64,000 bases of DNA, taken from Hordeum vulgare subsp. vulgare. Its lineage: Eukaryota > Streptophyta > Magnoliopsida > Poales > Poaceae. The notes beneath the pieces are model-generated. The model saw only the letters and a list, made by a program, of their open reading frames with translations, ran no database searches and was not told the DNA's origin. Position 1 is the first letter of the stretch. Each line of letters opens with the position of its first letter. Below are positions 48,651 through 60,176 of this stretch, in pieces. The stretch covers positions 439,113,529-439,177,528 of the forward strand of contig NC_058522.1 in the NCBI RefSeq assembly GCF_904849725.1, read 5' to 3'. The position numbers were made by a program, and so were the translations under genes.

Positions 48651-48989
48651 CACATTTTTGTTTTTTTGTTTATTTCACAGCACATATACATATACATAGC
48701 ACATATATAGGTCACAACACATATACATATACATAGCACATATATAGGTCACAACACATATTCATAGCACAAAGTTTCATCCATATATATACATATACAT
48801 ATAGTTCCACATATACTGTTCATCCATATATACATATACATATAATTCCACATTGTTCATCAACTCAAATCAAAACTAGAACTAAAGCACCCCATCAATG
48901 CCAGCTTCCATGCATGTAGTACATCCAATCTGCAAAATGGGAATAAGAAAGTCAGAAAAAGAACAACAACAACATATATATGACAAATA
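48651..48989. repeat. CATATATA-type microsatellite-like stretch
   Basis: ACACATATACATATACATAG and variants recur between 48680 and 48850, inside the CACTA between the subterminal repeats and the hairpin array. No gene. Confidence 0.6.
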
Positions 48990-51650
48990 AGCTAAATTGA
49001 AGAAGAAAGATAAGAAGCAAGAAGAGAACAAGGAGAAGAAAAACAAGAAGGAGGAGGAGGAGGAGGAGGAGGAGGGGAAGGAGAAGGAGAAGGAGGAGAA
49101 GAAGAAGAAAAAAGAAGAAGAGAAGAAGAAGGATAACAATGAGGAGAAGAAGGAGTAGAGAAGAAGAAGGGGAAGAAGGAGGGCTCCTTCTCCTTCTTCT
49201 CCTCCTTCTCTTCTTCTCCTCCTCCTCCTTCTTCTTCTCCTTTCTTCTTCTTCTCTTCTTCTTCTTCTTCTTCTTCTTCCTTCTTTTCATTTCTCCTCTT
49301 CTCCTCTTCTTGGAGCTAAGTATGTCATTATGTCATTATGTCATTATAGAGGAAAACTATGTCTTTTTGGAGCTAAATGGGCTAATTATGTCATTATAGA
49401 GGAAAACAAGATAAGTATATAATATTAATGAGCTAACCAAGGTTCTTATGCCATTTTGAGCTTATAATGTCTTTTTGGAGCTAAATGGGCTAATTATGTC
49501 ATTGTTGGGGAAATTAAGGCAAGGAGAATATGAAAGAGGAGAAGAAAGAGGAGGAGGAGAAGAAGAATAAGAAATAAAGAAGAGGAGGAGAAGGAGGAGG
49601 AGGAGGAGAAGGACTAGAAGGTCCTTGGCCTTCTCCTCCTTCTCCTCATCCTCCTTCTTCTTCTTCTCTTCTTCTTCTCCTCCTCCTTCTTCTCCTTCTC
49701 CTTCTCCTTCTCTTCTCTTTCTCTTCTTCTTTTTGTTCTTCCTTTTCATTTCTCCTCTTCTTGGAGCTCAATTATCTAACTATGTCTTTTTGGAGCTAAA
49801 TGGCTAATAATCCCATTAAAGAGGAAAACAAGCTAAGTATATAATATTAATGAGCTAACCAATGTTCTTATGCCATTTTGAGCTTATAATGTCTTTTTGG
49901 AGCTAAATGGGCTAATTATTTCATTGTTGGGGAAATTAAGGCAAGGAGAATATGAAAGAGGAGAAGAAAGAGGAGGAGGAGGAGAAGAAGAAGAAATAAA
50001 GAAGAAGGAGGATGAGGAGGAGAAGGGCTAGAAGGTCCTTGGCCTTCTCCATCTTCTCCTCCTCCTCCTCCTCCTCCTTCTCCTTCTCGTCTTCTTCTTC
50101 TCCTCCTCCTTCTTCTCCTTCTCCTTCTCTTCTCTTTCTCTTCTTATTTTTGTTCTTCCTTTTCATTTCTCCTCTTCTCCTCTTCTTGGAGCTCAATTAG
50201 CTAACTATGTCTTTTTGGAGCTAAATGGGCTAATTATGTCATTATAGAGGAAAACATGCTAAGTATATAATATTAATGAGCTAACCAAGGTTCTTATGCC
50301 ATTTTGAGCTTATATTGTCTTTTTGGAGTTAAATGGGCTAATTATGTCATTGTTGGGGAAATTAAGGCAAGGAGAATATGAAAGAGGAGAAGAAAGAGGA
50401 GGAGGAGAAGAAGAAGAAGAAATAAAGAAGAAGGATGAGAAGGAGGAGGAGGAGAAGGACTAGATGGTCAAGAGCCTTCTCCTCCTTCTCCTCCTCCTCC
50501 TTCTCCTTCTTCTCTTCTTCTTCTCCACCTCCTTCTTCTCCTTCTCCTTCTCCTTCTCTTCTCTTCTTCTTTTTGTTCTTCCTTTTCATTTCTCCTCTTC
50601 TCCTCTTCTTGGAGCTCAATTAGCTAACTATGTCTTTTTGGAGCTAAATGGGCTAATTATGTCATTATAGAGGAAAACAAGCTAAGTATATAATATTAAT
50701 GAGCTAACCAACGTTCTTATGCCATTTTGAGCTTATAATGTCTTTTTGGAGCTAAATGGGCTAATTATGTCATTGTTGGGGAAATTAAGGCAAGGAGAAT
50801 ATGAAAGAGGAGAAGAAAGAGAGGAGGAGGAGAAGAAGAAGAAATCAAGAAGAAGGAGGAGAAGGAGGAGGAGGAGGAGAAGGACTAGAAGGTCAAAGGC
50901 CTTCTCCTACTTCTCCTCCTCCTCCTCCTCCTCCTTCTCCTTCTTATCTTCTTCTTCTCCTCCTTCTTCTCCTTCTCCTTCTCCTTCTCTTATATTCTTC
51001 TTTTTGTTCTTCCTTTTCATTTCTCCTCTTCTCCTCTTCTTGGAGCTAAATTAGCTAACTATGTCTTTTTGGAGCTAAATGGGCTAATTATGTCATTATA
51101 GAGGAAAACAAGCTAAGTATATAATATTAATGAGCTAACCAAGGTTCTTATGCCATTTTGAGCTTATAATGTCTTTTTGGAGCTAAATAGGCTAATTATT
51201 TCATTGTTTGGGAAATTAAGGCAAGGAGAATATGAAAGAGGATAAGAAAGAGGAGGAGGAGGAGAAGAAGAAGAAATAAAGAAGAACGAGGAGGAGGAGG
51301 AGAAGGACTAGAAGGTCAAGGGCCTTCTCCTCCTTCTCCTCCTCCTCCTCCTCCTTCTCCTTGTTCTCTTCTTCTTCTCCTCCTCCTTCTGCTCCTTCTC
51401 CTTCTCTTCTCTTCTTCTTTTTGTTCTTCCTTTTCATTTCTCCTCTTCCATTTTGGAGCTAACTATGTCTTTTTGGAGCAAAATGGGCTAATTATCCCAT
51501 TTTAGAGGAAAACAAGCTAAGTATATAATATTAATGAGCTAACCAAGGTTCTTATGCCATTTTGAGGTTATTATGGCATTTTGGAGCTAAATGAGCTAAA
51601 TGGGCTAATTATGTCATTGTTGGGGAAATTGAGGCAAGGAGAATATGAAA
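48990..51650. repeat. Tandem ~424-bp units with purine/pyrimidine hairpins
   Basis: CATTGTTGGGGAAATTAAGG-type landmarks at 49501, 49923, 50349, 50772, 51202 and 51616 give spacings of 422, 426, 423, 430 and 414 bp. Each unit has a GAGGAGAAGAAG-rich stretch followed by its near mirror complement CTTCTCCTCCTTCTCC, separated by a short CTAGAAGGTC-type loop, then a conserved spacer with GGAGCTAAATGGGCTAATTA and AGTATATAATATTAATGAGC. The first unit is diverged. Low-complexity Leu/Ser or Lys/Glu/Arg frames here are not genes. Confidence 0.9.
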
Positions 51651-51792
51651 GAAGAGAAGAGAAACTTACCGTAGTGGTCATCAAGGAGGAGAAACACCTG
51701 GAGAAGGGTCGTGCGATGCCGCTCGGGAGTTATTCTGCCGAATAGATATTTTGTAATGTCTCAGTTAGCATGATGACACTCAATTATTAATA

Positions 51793-54188
51793 CTAGTTTA
51801 TAATGAAACTCTCTGTGTCAATTGAAGAGAAGATGGGCATCGGCGGAGGGACTTGACCGCTGTTCTCGCACAGACCCTGAAGAGTGGGTCATATTAGTTA
51901 GTAATGAAATAGACATTACACACATGATTTGGCTAATGTGAAAAAAACTTACCACAAAAAGCTCGTACAGGGCCCGTTGACTCACCTCATTCCGGGCCCT
52001 CTCCTCCTCAATCAATCGTGTCGTGGTCTGGTCCCTCTCATCAAGAGCAGCCTGAAGAGCAGCCTGGCTTGCCAATCTCTCTTTCTGAAGAGCAGCCTGG
52101 TTTGCCAATCTCTCTTTCTCAAGAGCAGCCCAGTTTGCCGCTCTCTCTTTCTGAAGAGCAGCCTGAAACACCATTCCTCGTTACCACAGTAATGATCTAT
52201 GGTGACACACATAATGAAATGGATAAGAGTTTTCTTAGTCCGTACAACTAACCTCGATGGCAAGATCGACTGGCCGTGGACGACGTGTTATCTCAGGACA
52301 GCTGCTCGACTGGCGCGCCTTGATCTCCGGGAGAGTGAGTGGACAACGTATTATCCCATCTCCAATGGCTATCGAGCCATGGGGCCTCCCGCCACCAGAT
52401 ATCATCACCAGCTCTGGATCCAAAGGTTCCTGGCTAGGGTTAAAGTCATCCCCTTTCGTAGCCTTCCCCGTGTCCCTGTATGTCATGAGCTTGTGGTGGG
52501 ATGATATGTTGGTGAAGTTATTTGGATCATCCAGGTCAGACTCAGAGAATGCCTTCGCCTTCTTGTACGAGGAAGTATGGGCCATGCCATAAAGGTCGTA
52601 CAAGTGTGGCATCTCTGTCTTATTGTGATGCGCCTAAAAGAGAGGAACAAAATATTAGCATGAAGAATGAATTGCATGAATCATGAAGCAAATCACATAC
52701 CTAGTTTCGTCCGAACTGAAGTAAGTTGGCGCTGCCTTGATGGTGTGGCACACCAACCATTTGGCTACGCCGATCCTTCGCATTCTCGTGGACGGCTCGC
52801 CAGCTGCCTGTGCACCACCCATCAACCAACGCCTCCCAACAATCCATCTTATCCGCACACCATCTCGGGGGCACCTGTAAGTTATTAGAAAGAATTTTGA
52901 GCACTACGCCTATGAATGAAATCAAGAAAACTACATAGAAGGACTTAAGAATAGGTAATTACCTTCATGTATTGCTCCTTCTTCAGAAACTTTCCGCGGC
53001 AATCCTTCTTCTGCTTCTTAATACCACGCGTGGCGTAGTAGGCTCGAATAGCGTGTGGCCGAGCCTCGTGGCGTAAGTTCTGTAGTAACTGCCTACACTC
53101 GGCCTCGAGAACCTTGGCCGCCTCCTCCTCATATCCATCCTCACACCTATAGAAGGTCTGCAATCAAACGTGAAAACACCGATTAGTACAATAATTAGCT
53201 ATATTGTTAATTTTAGATTGTGTAAAAGGATAATTTACCCAAAAGCTCGTGATCACCATCTCGGCCCTCGTGTGGCACAAGACACCATCTATAATCTCCT
53301 CCGACGGGTCCTGCGCGGCCTCGTAGTGCTCCCAGGAAAATCCTAGTGTAGGAACCTGACCCTCACCAGGCAACGTGACAAACCCCGGGAAATTTGTCCG
53401 ACAAAGCACACCAAGGACGGAGTTCGGCCTGCGGACTCCACGAGGGTGTGCCCATCCCCTGCAGTATGATAAGGTCAACGCATTAGATATTTAAACAAAC
53501 TTGAAGGCAAAAGCTAAAAAAGAGTAAATGTACTTACCTATCTCCTTCAGGTTTAATCGCGGGTAGCCGGCACGACCTGGAGACGTGTACTACCACGCTT
53601 GTACACGGTGGCCCCGTCCACCTGCACATCGCCCTCACTACCCGTAAACTCATCCCCGCCATCCCCGGCCCCGGAGCCACCCGGACCCTCGGTCCAATCC
53701 GACAACTCGGTCCGATCCGGCCAGGTATCCCATCCGGTCCTCTCCACGTCGGGTGAAGCCTCCGGAACCGTAGTCTCGTGGGCCGAATGCACCTCGACCC
53801 GAGGCTGATCCTGGACTGGAGTCTCATGGGACGAATGCCCGTCAACACTAGGCTCTTGGACCGGAGTCCCCGTAGCCTCCTCCACAAACGGGTCGACCAT
53901 AGTAGTCCTATGCTCGGGTGAATGAGCTGGTGGTGGTGGCGAGGACGGCTCAACAGTCCTCCTGGATCTTCCGTGGCCACCACCTCTCCCTGTACCCTTC
54001 CCCTTCTTCCCTACCCGACCAGCACCTCTCCTAGTGGGCAATGCCGCCGACAAAGAAGAACCCACGGGTGGTGTCGACAGACTGTCTGCCAAGGCTCTAC
54101 AGAGATACAGGGGTGGAAGGGAAGTACCACCCCTCGTGCGGGGCGGCTGGGAAGAACCCGTCAAGCGCTCTGGACCAGCGCCCACCAT
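51793..54188 (-). CDS. Transposase_24 (TnpA/Ptta-like) CACTA protein
   Basis: Second CACTA gene; such proteins bind subterminal repeats and assist transposition. Seven exons with GT-AG introns: 54188-53538, 53458-53239, 53157-52963, 52874-52701, 52633-52253, 52162-51953 and 51876-51793. Exons 2-7 are in phase and open, ending TAG. The N-terminal exon is Pro/Gly/Ser-rich and has one frameshift near 53557-53575, just before PAIKPEGDR joins GWAHPRG. The Transposase_24-like core spans exons 2-5 (TLGFSWEHYEAA, FYRCEDGYEE, VPPRWCADKMDCW, HHQGSANLLQF, LYDLYGMAHTSSYKKAKAFS). Exon 6 has a coiled-coil-like repeat of AALQKERLANQ type. About 635 residues if the frameshift is ignored. Start ATG at 54188 is provisional. 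Confidence 0.8.
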
Positions 54189-54332
54189 CTTTCAACACCT
54201 GGTGACCTGCCATGATAAAGATTAAAATAAATTAGTACAACATAAAAAAGTTGAATAACTGACATGAATAATAATATGTACATGAATAATAAAGATTAAA
54301 ATATATATAATTTAAGTTGTGAATCTTACAAA

Positions 54333-57300
54333 CTAATCATCATCATCAATAAATGCATCATCATCATCACTATCACACATGTCTTCATGAATGAAGTGCT
54401 CGTCGGGTTCAACGGCGTGAAGTTGTGAAAGGCCTTTCTTTAATCGTTGAAGCATTGACAGGTCATGCGCATCAGTAACCTCTACGAGTTCTAGGTCTTC
54501 TGGTTCCGGCTCAGGGGTGGAGTCGGATTCATTGTCGCTGTCTACTTCCATGTTCTTGGGTGAAGCATGGCGGTTCTTGAAACGTTTCTTGGAAAGACGT
54601 GTTTCTTGGAAGAATTCTCCATCATATGTGTCTGGGTTAATGTGAGGTTCATAATCCTGTTCATTTGGGAGAGGTGGTCTGACATGTGGCGGCACTTCAT
54701 AAACAACATACCAACCTTCCAGATTCTTATCTGTTTGGCATGCCTACAGTAGATAGAAAACTTGGGTCGCCTATTGTGCCGTAATATAGACAACGGGAAC
54801 ATCTAAATGGGTGTTTGGATTGATTTCGACTAGTCCTATATGTTCATGAGTCCTTCTAGTCTCCTTCGGCTGGAACCAATAACATTTGAAGACTACGACG
54901 TTCGGTGGGTTTTCCCCATAGAATTGAAGTTCATAAATTGCTTCAACTCTTCCATAATACTCAATAACACCTTCGACGATAGCAGAGACACCACAATTTG
55001 TAGATTTCCGGTCAGGCATAGATAGCTCTGTGCCAAAGGTACGAAAGAGATACCCGTTGATGTTGTATTTCTCAAATGAACGGACCTTATAGTCAAAACC
55101 ATTAGCGACTTGTCTCAATTCGGCATCCATAGACTCTGAATTAGCCTACAAGTTTAATATGAAACGATTGTTGCATTAGCCGCAAGTTAGACCAAGAAAT
55201 GAAATGGTCCATTATTGATAATTACCGTTTGTTTGAACCAAGAGATGAAACCGGGATAGCCGCCTCCTGTCTTTGACAGAAGCTCATACTCTTCGACGGA
55301 ATCATTTTTTATCACCACTCCATCCGATAATTTGGTGACGTAACGGTTGTTTGAAATATCCGGGAATAAGAGCAGTTCAAAGGAATAAGAAGTTATGGGA
55401 AAATGTGCCGAGAACTCACTCGATGTACGGCCGCACTTCTGTTAGGTTGTTGAAGATATACAACGAAATGTTCCGCCATTCTTCGACATCCAACGTTATT
55501 GGTTTTGAAGCACCGGTTGGTGCGAGCTTCCCTTTGAATAGGCTGAGGTTGGATCCACCTTTTTTAGGGTCTGCATCGTTGTGCCGAGGCTTCGGATTAT
55601 GCAAATGATGATTTTTGGCTTCGTAGTGTGTTGTCACAAAGTTTGCCACCTCCTCAGTAATGAATGCCTCAGCCATCGATGCTTCAATTCTACGCTTATT
55701 TTTACATTTAGCTCAAAGGGTCTTGTGCATCCTCTTAGTTGCATAGCACCAACGATCTTGCACGGGCCCACCCAATCTTGCCTCGGTCGGTAGATGTAAA
55801 ATCAAATGCTGCATTGGATTAAAGAAGCCCGGTGGAAAGATCTTCTCTAACTTGCACAACAACTCCGGTGCAAACTCCTCCATGTCTTCTACCACGCCAG
55901 GCGACAATTATTTCGCACAAAGAACATGGAAGAAATAGCTCAGCTCCGCCAGTACTAGCCATTCATCCTCAGGAATAAAGCCACGTAACATCACCGGCAT
56001 TACCCGCTCTAGCCATATGTGCCAATCATGACTCTTGAGACCATAGATTTTTAATTTTTCAAGACTCGCTCCCCTCTTTAGATTCGCTGCATACCCATCG
56101 GGGAACATCAAGTGCATTTTGACCCACAAGATAATTTCCCTCATAGCTGGCCTTCCAAGATTGAACCAGGCCTTTGGCTTCGACCACTTCTGCTTTCCTT
56201 TGCCTTCTCGCATGTTTTGTAACGGTCTATGACATAGTGTCTCTTGATCAACTCTAGCCTTAGTATTATCCTTTGTCTTCCCATCTATGTCGAACAATGT
56301 ACCAAAAATAGCCTCTCCGATATTCTTTTCAGTGTGCATCATGTCAATATTGTGTGGAACAAGGAGGTCTTTGAAGTAAGGCAGATCCCAGAAGCATGGC
56401 TTGTGAGTCCAGGCGTGTTTTGAATTATACCCCTTGAAATACCCTGGACGCTCTGGATCAGGCTCGAGGGCGTTTAACTGATCCAGGATCTGTTGGCCTG
56501 TCAACGCAGGTGGTGCCAAGTTTTTGACAACTTTACCTTTGGTAAAGTTCTTCTTGTCTTTTCTGAACTAATGGTCAGGATCCAGGAACTGTTTATGCAA
56601 GTCAAAGCAAGAATACTTCCGACCCTCCTACAACCAATGAAACTGAAGAGCTGCCTTGCATTGGGGGCACAGGAACCTTCCATGCACACACCATCCATAG
56701 AATAGTGCATACGCCGGCAAGTCATGCATAGAGTACATGTACCACACATGCATTTTGAAGTTTTGTTTTCTAGCGGCATCGTATGTCTTGACCCCATTAT
56801 CCCTAGTGTCTTCCAATTCATCCTTAAGCGGCTGCAGGTACACATTCATATTCTTCCCCGGATAATTGGGCCCTAGAATTATCAACGTCAGAAATATGTT
56901 CTTTCTTTGCATAATCTGTCCGAGGGGGAGCTTGAGTGGAATGATAAATACAGGCCAACAACTATATTTGGTTGCCGTCATGCCAAAGGGATTAAAACCA
57001 TCCGTGGCGATGCAGACTCGAGGATTCCTTGGATTTGCCGCTTTATCCTGATGCAATCCATCGAAATATTTCCACACTTCCCCATCTGATGTGTGTACCA
57101 CCATCTTATTCCCATTCGCATCTAGTTCGGTTCTTTTGCCCAATTTGTGCCATGTCATCTGTCTGGCTGTCTCTTCGACCATGAAAAGACGTTGAAGTCT
57201 TGGTACGATTGGCATATACCGAAGAACACTAACTGCGATTTTGGTCTGCCTCTTCTCACCCATACCGCTGTCTACCACAAGATACCTGCAAGACTCGCAA

Positions 57301-57971
57301 TTGGGACAATAGGCCAAGTGTGCATACTCCTTCCTAAATAAGACACATCCTTTCTCACATGCATCTATCATCGCATAGGGCATCTTACGTACACGAAGTA
57401 TTTTCTCCGACTGGTACAGGTTTGCAGGCATGACATGGCCTTTGGGTAGGAAGCGTCCAAATAGTGTCATCATCGCGTCGTAGCATTCTCTTCCCAAGTT
57501 GAACTGAGCCTTCAGAGCCATTACTTGTGCAATTGCATCCAGCTGACAGAGCTCAGTGTGCTCATGGAGAGGACGTTTTGAAGACTCCAACATTTCATAA
57601 AAGACCTTTGCAGATTCCTCCATCTCATCTTCCGAATCCCGAGCATCATCAAAGTCTTGCACCATGTCTTCGATCCCGGTACCATGCTCGTTGGTGCGAC
57701 GACGGACCACCTCAGCTCTTGTGCGTTGTATAGGCTCACCATGAAATGTCCACACCGTATAATTAGGCTTACAACCCCTCCTCTGCAGGTGTTTAATCAT
57801 TACAGCCTCTGTCGTCTTTTTATAGTTGTCGCATCCAGGACAGGGGCAATAGTTTCTTTCCTGGCCATTTGCGAATGCGGCTTTCACAAATTACTTTGTT
57901 TTTACAAACCATTCTTTCGTCATCTCTTTCTGACTAGGGTGACCGGTATACATCCACGTACGATCACTCAT
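54333..57971 (-). pseudogene. TNP2-type CACTA transposase with nonsense codons
   Basis: ATG at 57971 (MSDRTWMYTG). The order is N-terminal CPCPGC zinc-like motif, core (MPYAMIDACEKGCVLF, YCPNC, RYMPIVPRLQRLF, ATDGFNPFGM, YMYSMHDLPAYALFYGW, CPQCK), HNIDMMHTEKNIGE and GLKSHDWHIWLERVMPVMLRGF, then FFNPMQHLILHLP, DUF4216-like GVIEYYGRVEAIYELQFYG...FKCYWF and an acidic C-terminus ending in Asp repeats. In-frame stops at 57891-57893, 56628-56630, 56568-56570, 55908-55910 and 55713-55715 interrupt a frame that is otherwise kept. Remaining exon borders toward 54333 were not resolved. Catalytically dead as read. Confidence 0.88.
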
Positions 57972-58108
57972 CTTGCCTAGCTACTAAAGATAGAATAAAT
58001 ATATTTATATATAATTTAGCATTTATATTCATCGGTTAATCGGGTTCGCCATCTTTATTACGTCCAGGCAACCTACATGCTAATAGGTAAAGATAGGTCC
58101 TAATCCCA

Positions 58109-58325
58109 CCCGAGTATGTGTAGATTGGGTTCGTTTTCCCATACTCTGCTCCGGATCCAACGCAAAATTTCGGCAGCACCTCCCCGCTGTTCTCCTGATA
58201 CACGTCTCCGCAATAAATAGAGAGGATGTGCATCCGGAGAACAACAGGGAGGCACTGACGAAATTCCGCATCGGATCCAGAGCACAGCATACGGGAAAAC
58301 GAAACCCAATCTACACATACTCGGG
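58109..58325. repeat. Long hairpin upstream of TNP2
   Basis: The left arm 58109-58210 (CCCGAGTATGTGTAGATTGG, TCCGGATCC, CTGTTCTCC) pairs with 58221-58325 across a 10-base loop CAATAAATAG. Arms ~100 bp, roughly 80% complementary. It starts 138 bp upstream of the TNP2 ATG, in its presumed 5' leader or promoter. Confidence 0.88.
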
Positions 58326-58639
58326 CTGTCCATGGATAATGTTGGACAATTCGAAAGTGTGGCGGTTATAAATATGCAAAGACATGCATATTTATAGATG
58401 TCGCCCTTTCGAACGGGAGACGCATACTGATAAATTAATTAATTACCTAAATCTAGAAAGTTTCATCCGGAAACCGAGTAAATGAAGGGGTGAGGAGGAG
58501 ATGAAATTTGTACTGACCCACGAATGCAAGGGCGGAGCTCGTACAACGCACGGGGAGGTCTTCGCACAGCAGACCTCACAACGACGAGACAACTATCACA
58601 TGTAAATCCACCAGATCAACACAAATATTCTAATTATGT

Positions 58640-59065
58640 CATTTTAGAGGAAAACAAGTTAAGCATATAATATTCATGAGCTAACCAAGGTTTTTATGCC
58701 ATTTTGTAGCTAAATGGGCTAATTATCTCATTGTTGGGGAAAATAAGGTAAGGAGAATAAGAAAGAGGAGAAGAAAGAGGAGGAGGAGAAGAAGAAGAAA
58801 TCAAGAAGAAGGACAAGGAGGAGGAGGAGAAGAAGGAGGAGAAGAAGGTGAAGGAGGAGAAGGTATTCTTCTTCTCTTCTTCTCTTCTTCTTCTCTTCTT
58901 CTTTTCTTCTTCTTTTCTTCTTCTCCTTCTTATTTTTGTCTTCTCCTCCTCTTCTTCTTCTTCTTCTTCTTCTTCTCCTCCTCCTCCTCCTCTTCTCCTC
59001 TTCTCCTCCTCCTCCTCTTCTCCTCTTCTCCTCCTCCTCCTCTTATTCTTCTTCCTATTCTTTCT
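58640..59065. repeat. Outlying copy of the hairpin unit
   Basis: Same conserved spacer (AGAGGAAAACAAG, TATAATATTCATGAGCTAAC, CATTGTTGGGGAAAATAAGG) and purine/pyrimidine hairpin as the array at 48990-51650, in the same orientation but on the other side of both genes. Suggests the unit is an old part of this CACTA family. Confidence 0.8.
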
Positions 59066-59440
59066 ATTAAGCTAACTAACTAACTAACCTAACTAACCAA
59101 GCTAACTAAACCTATCGCTAAACCGATATAGCACTAAACAACAACAAAATAACAAAAACAGAATCTACCAGTAAGTAACTAAAAAAGAATCTAGCTACCA
59201 CTAATTAACAAAACAAAATCTACCACTAAACGACCTACTAAATCTACTAATTAACTAACTAAATCTACCAACTAACTAAACTACCACTAAAACTACTAAT
59301 TAACTAACCTACCAACTAAACTATATATGCCATAACAACTACCATAACAACAACAACTACAATAACAAGAACAACAATAAAAAATCATGCCGGTAGTTAT
59401 AATCTAATTCCAAAAAACTAAATACCAAACAATAAAAAAT
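59066..59440. repeat. CTAACTAA/ACAACA low-complexity stretch
   Basis: Runs of CTAACTAAC, CTACCACTAA and AACAACAAC without coding content, inside the CACTA. Confidence 0.6.
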
Positions 59441-59837
59441 CAACTTTCCCGTGCTGGGGGGATGGGGGTGGGGGTGTGGGGGCTCACCGGGAGGGGCGGC
59501 TGTGGCGGTGCCGGGGGTGTAGGGGGTGGCGGGGCGGCGCCGGGGGTGCCAGGTGTGGCGGAGCGATGGTGGTGGCTCAGGTGGGCGTCAGGGAGAGGTG
59601 GGGCAGCTGCGCCAGGGGGCTGTGGGGCACCGGGGCGGCGACGAGGGCGGTGGGGCGGCGGCGGCGGGGCTGTGAGGCACCAGGGCGGCGCCGGGGGCGA
59701 TAGGGGCGGCGGCGCGACGGTGGTGGCGGCGGTGGGCGTCGGGGAGAGGAGTGGGAGAGAGAGAGGGGCGGGGTGTGGAGCCGTTACAGTGGGTGAGAGA
59801 GAGAGGGGCAGGTGGAGCAGTTACACACGGAGTTAGC
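59441..59837. other. G-rich block next to the right subterminal repeats
   Basis: GGGGGTGGGGGTGTGG and GGGGCGGCG repeats; high GC in an otherwise AT-rich element. Gly/Arg-rich frames here are compositional. It could hold the upstream promoter of the minus-strand genes. Confidence 0.45.
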
Positions 59838-60170
59838 GCTTTGCCGTCTGCCGGCGGACGGCAAAGAGTCTAGACTCTTTGCCGTCTGCCTCCGGACTCT
59901 TTGTCGTCCGCTAGCAGACGACAAAGAAGGGACTCCAGTTTGACCTAACGTCCCCGCGGTCAGGTGGGCCCCATCTACATGTTTGCCCGTCTGCTGTGCG
60001 ACTCTTTGTCGTGTGCTAGCTGACGGCAAAGATGTGACTGATTGCAAAGGCACTCTATGCCATCAGCCAGTTCTTTGCCGTCTGCTTTGTGGCAGCTTAC
60101 GGCAAAGACACTCTTTGCCATCAGCTAGCTAACGGCAAAGATTTGGCAGATGGCAAAAAATTGATTTCCA
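59838..60170. repeat. Right subterminal repeats, TTTGCCGTC type
   Basis: Copies of CTTTGCCGTCTGC, GACGGCAAAGA, CTCTTTGTCGTCCGC and variants in both orientations, the counterpart of 48062-48650 and ending 6 bp from the CACTA tip. Confidence 0.82.
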
Positions 60171-60176
60171 GTTGTG

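Larger units (their letters stand above)
48057..60176 (-). mobile_element. Complete CACTA transposon, 12.1 kb
   Basis: Begins CACTACAGGAATTAGC at 48057 and ends in CCAGTTGTG at 60176 (reversed CACAACTGGAA). It is flanked by ATT at 48054-48056 and 60177-60179, the 3-bp duplication typical of CACTA. Joining the flanks restores GAGCAATTGATAGAACC in the gypsy LTR. It carries subterminal TTTGCCGTC repeats at both ends, a TNP2 gene and a Transposase_24 gene on the minus strand, and internal hairpin-bearing tandem repeats. This is a full-length but probably immobile copy. Confidence 0.93.

Noticed and set aside
48882..51437. Poly-Leu/Ser and poly-Lys/Glu/Arg proteins
   Set aside because: Direct translation of GAG/GAA and CTC/CTT simple repeats in the hairpin array.
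59462..59836. Gly-rich 124-codon protein
   Set aside because: Derived from GGGGCGGCG-type repeats in the transposon; no domain.
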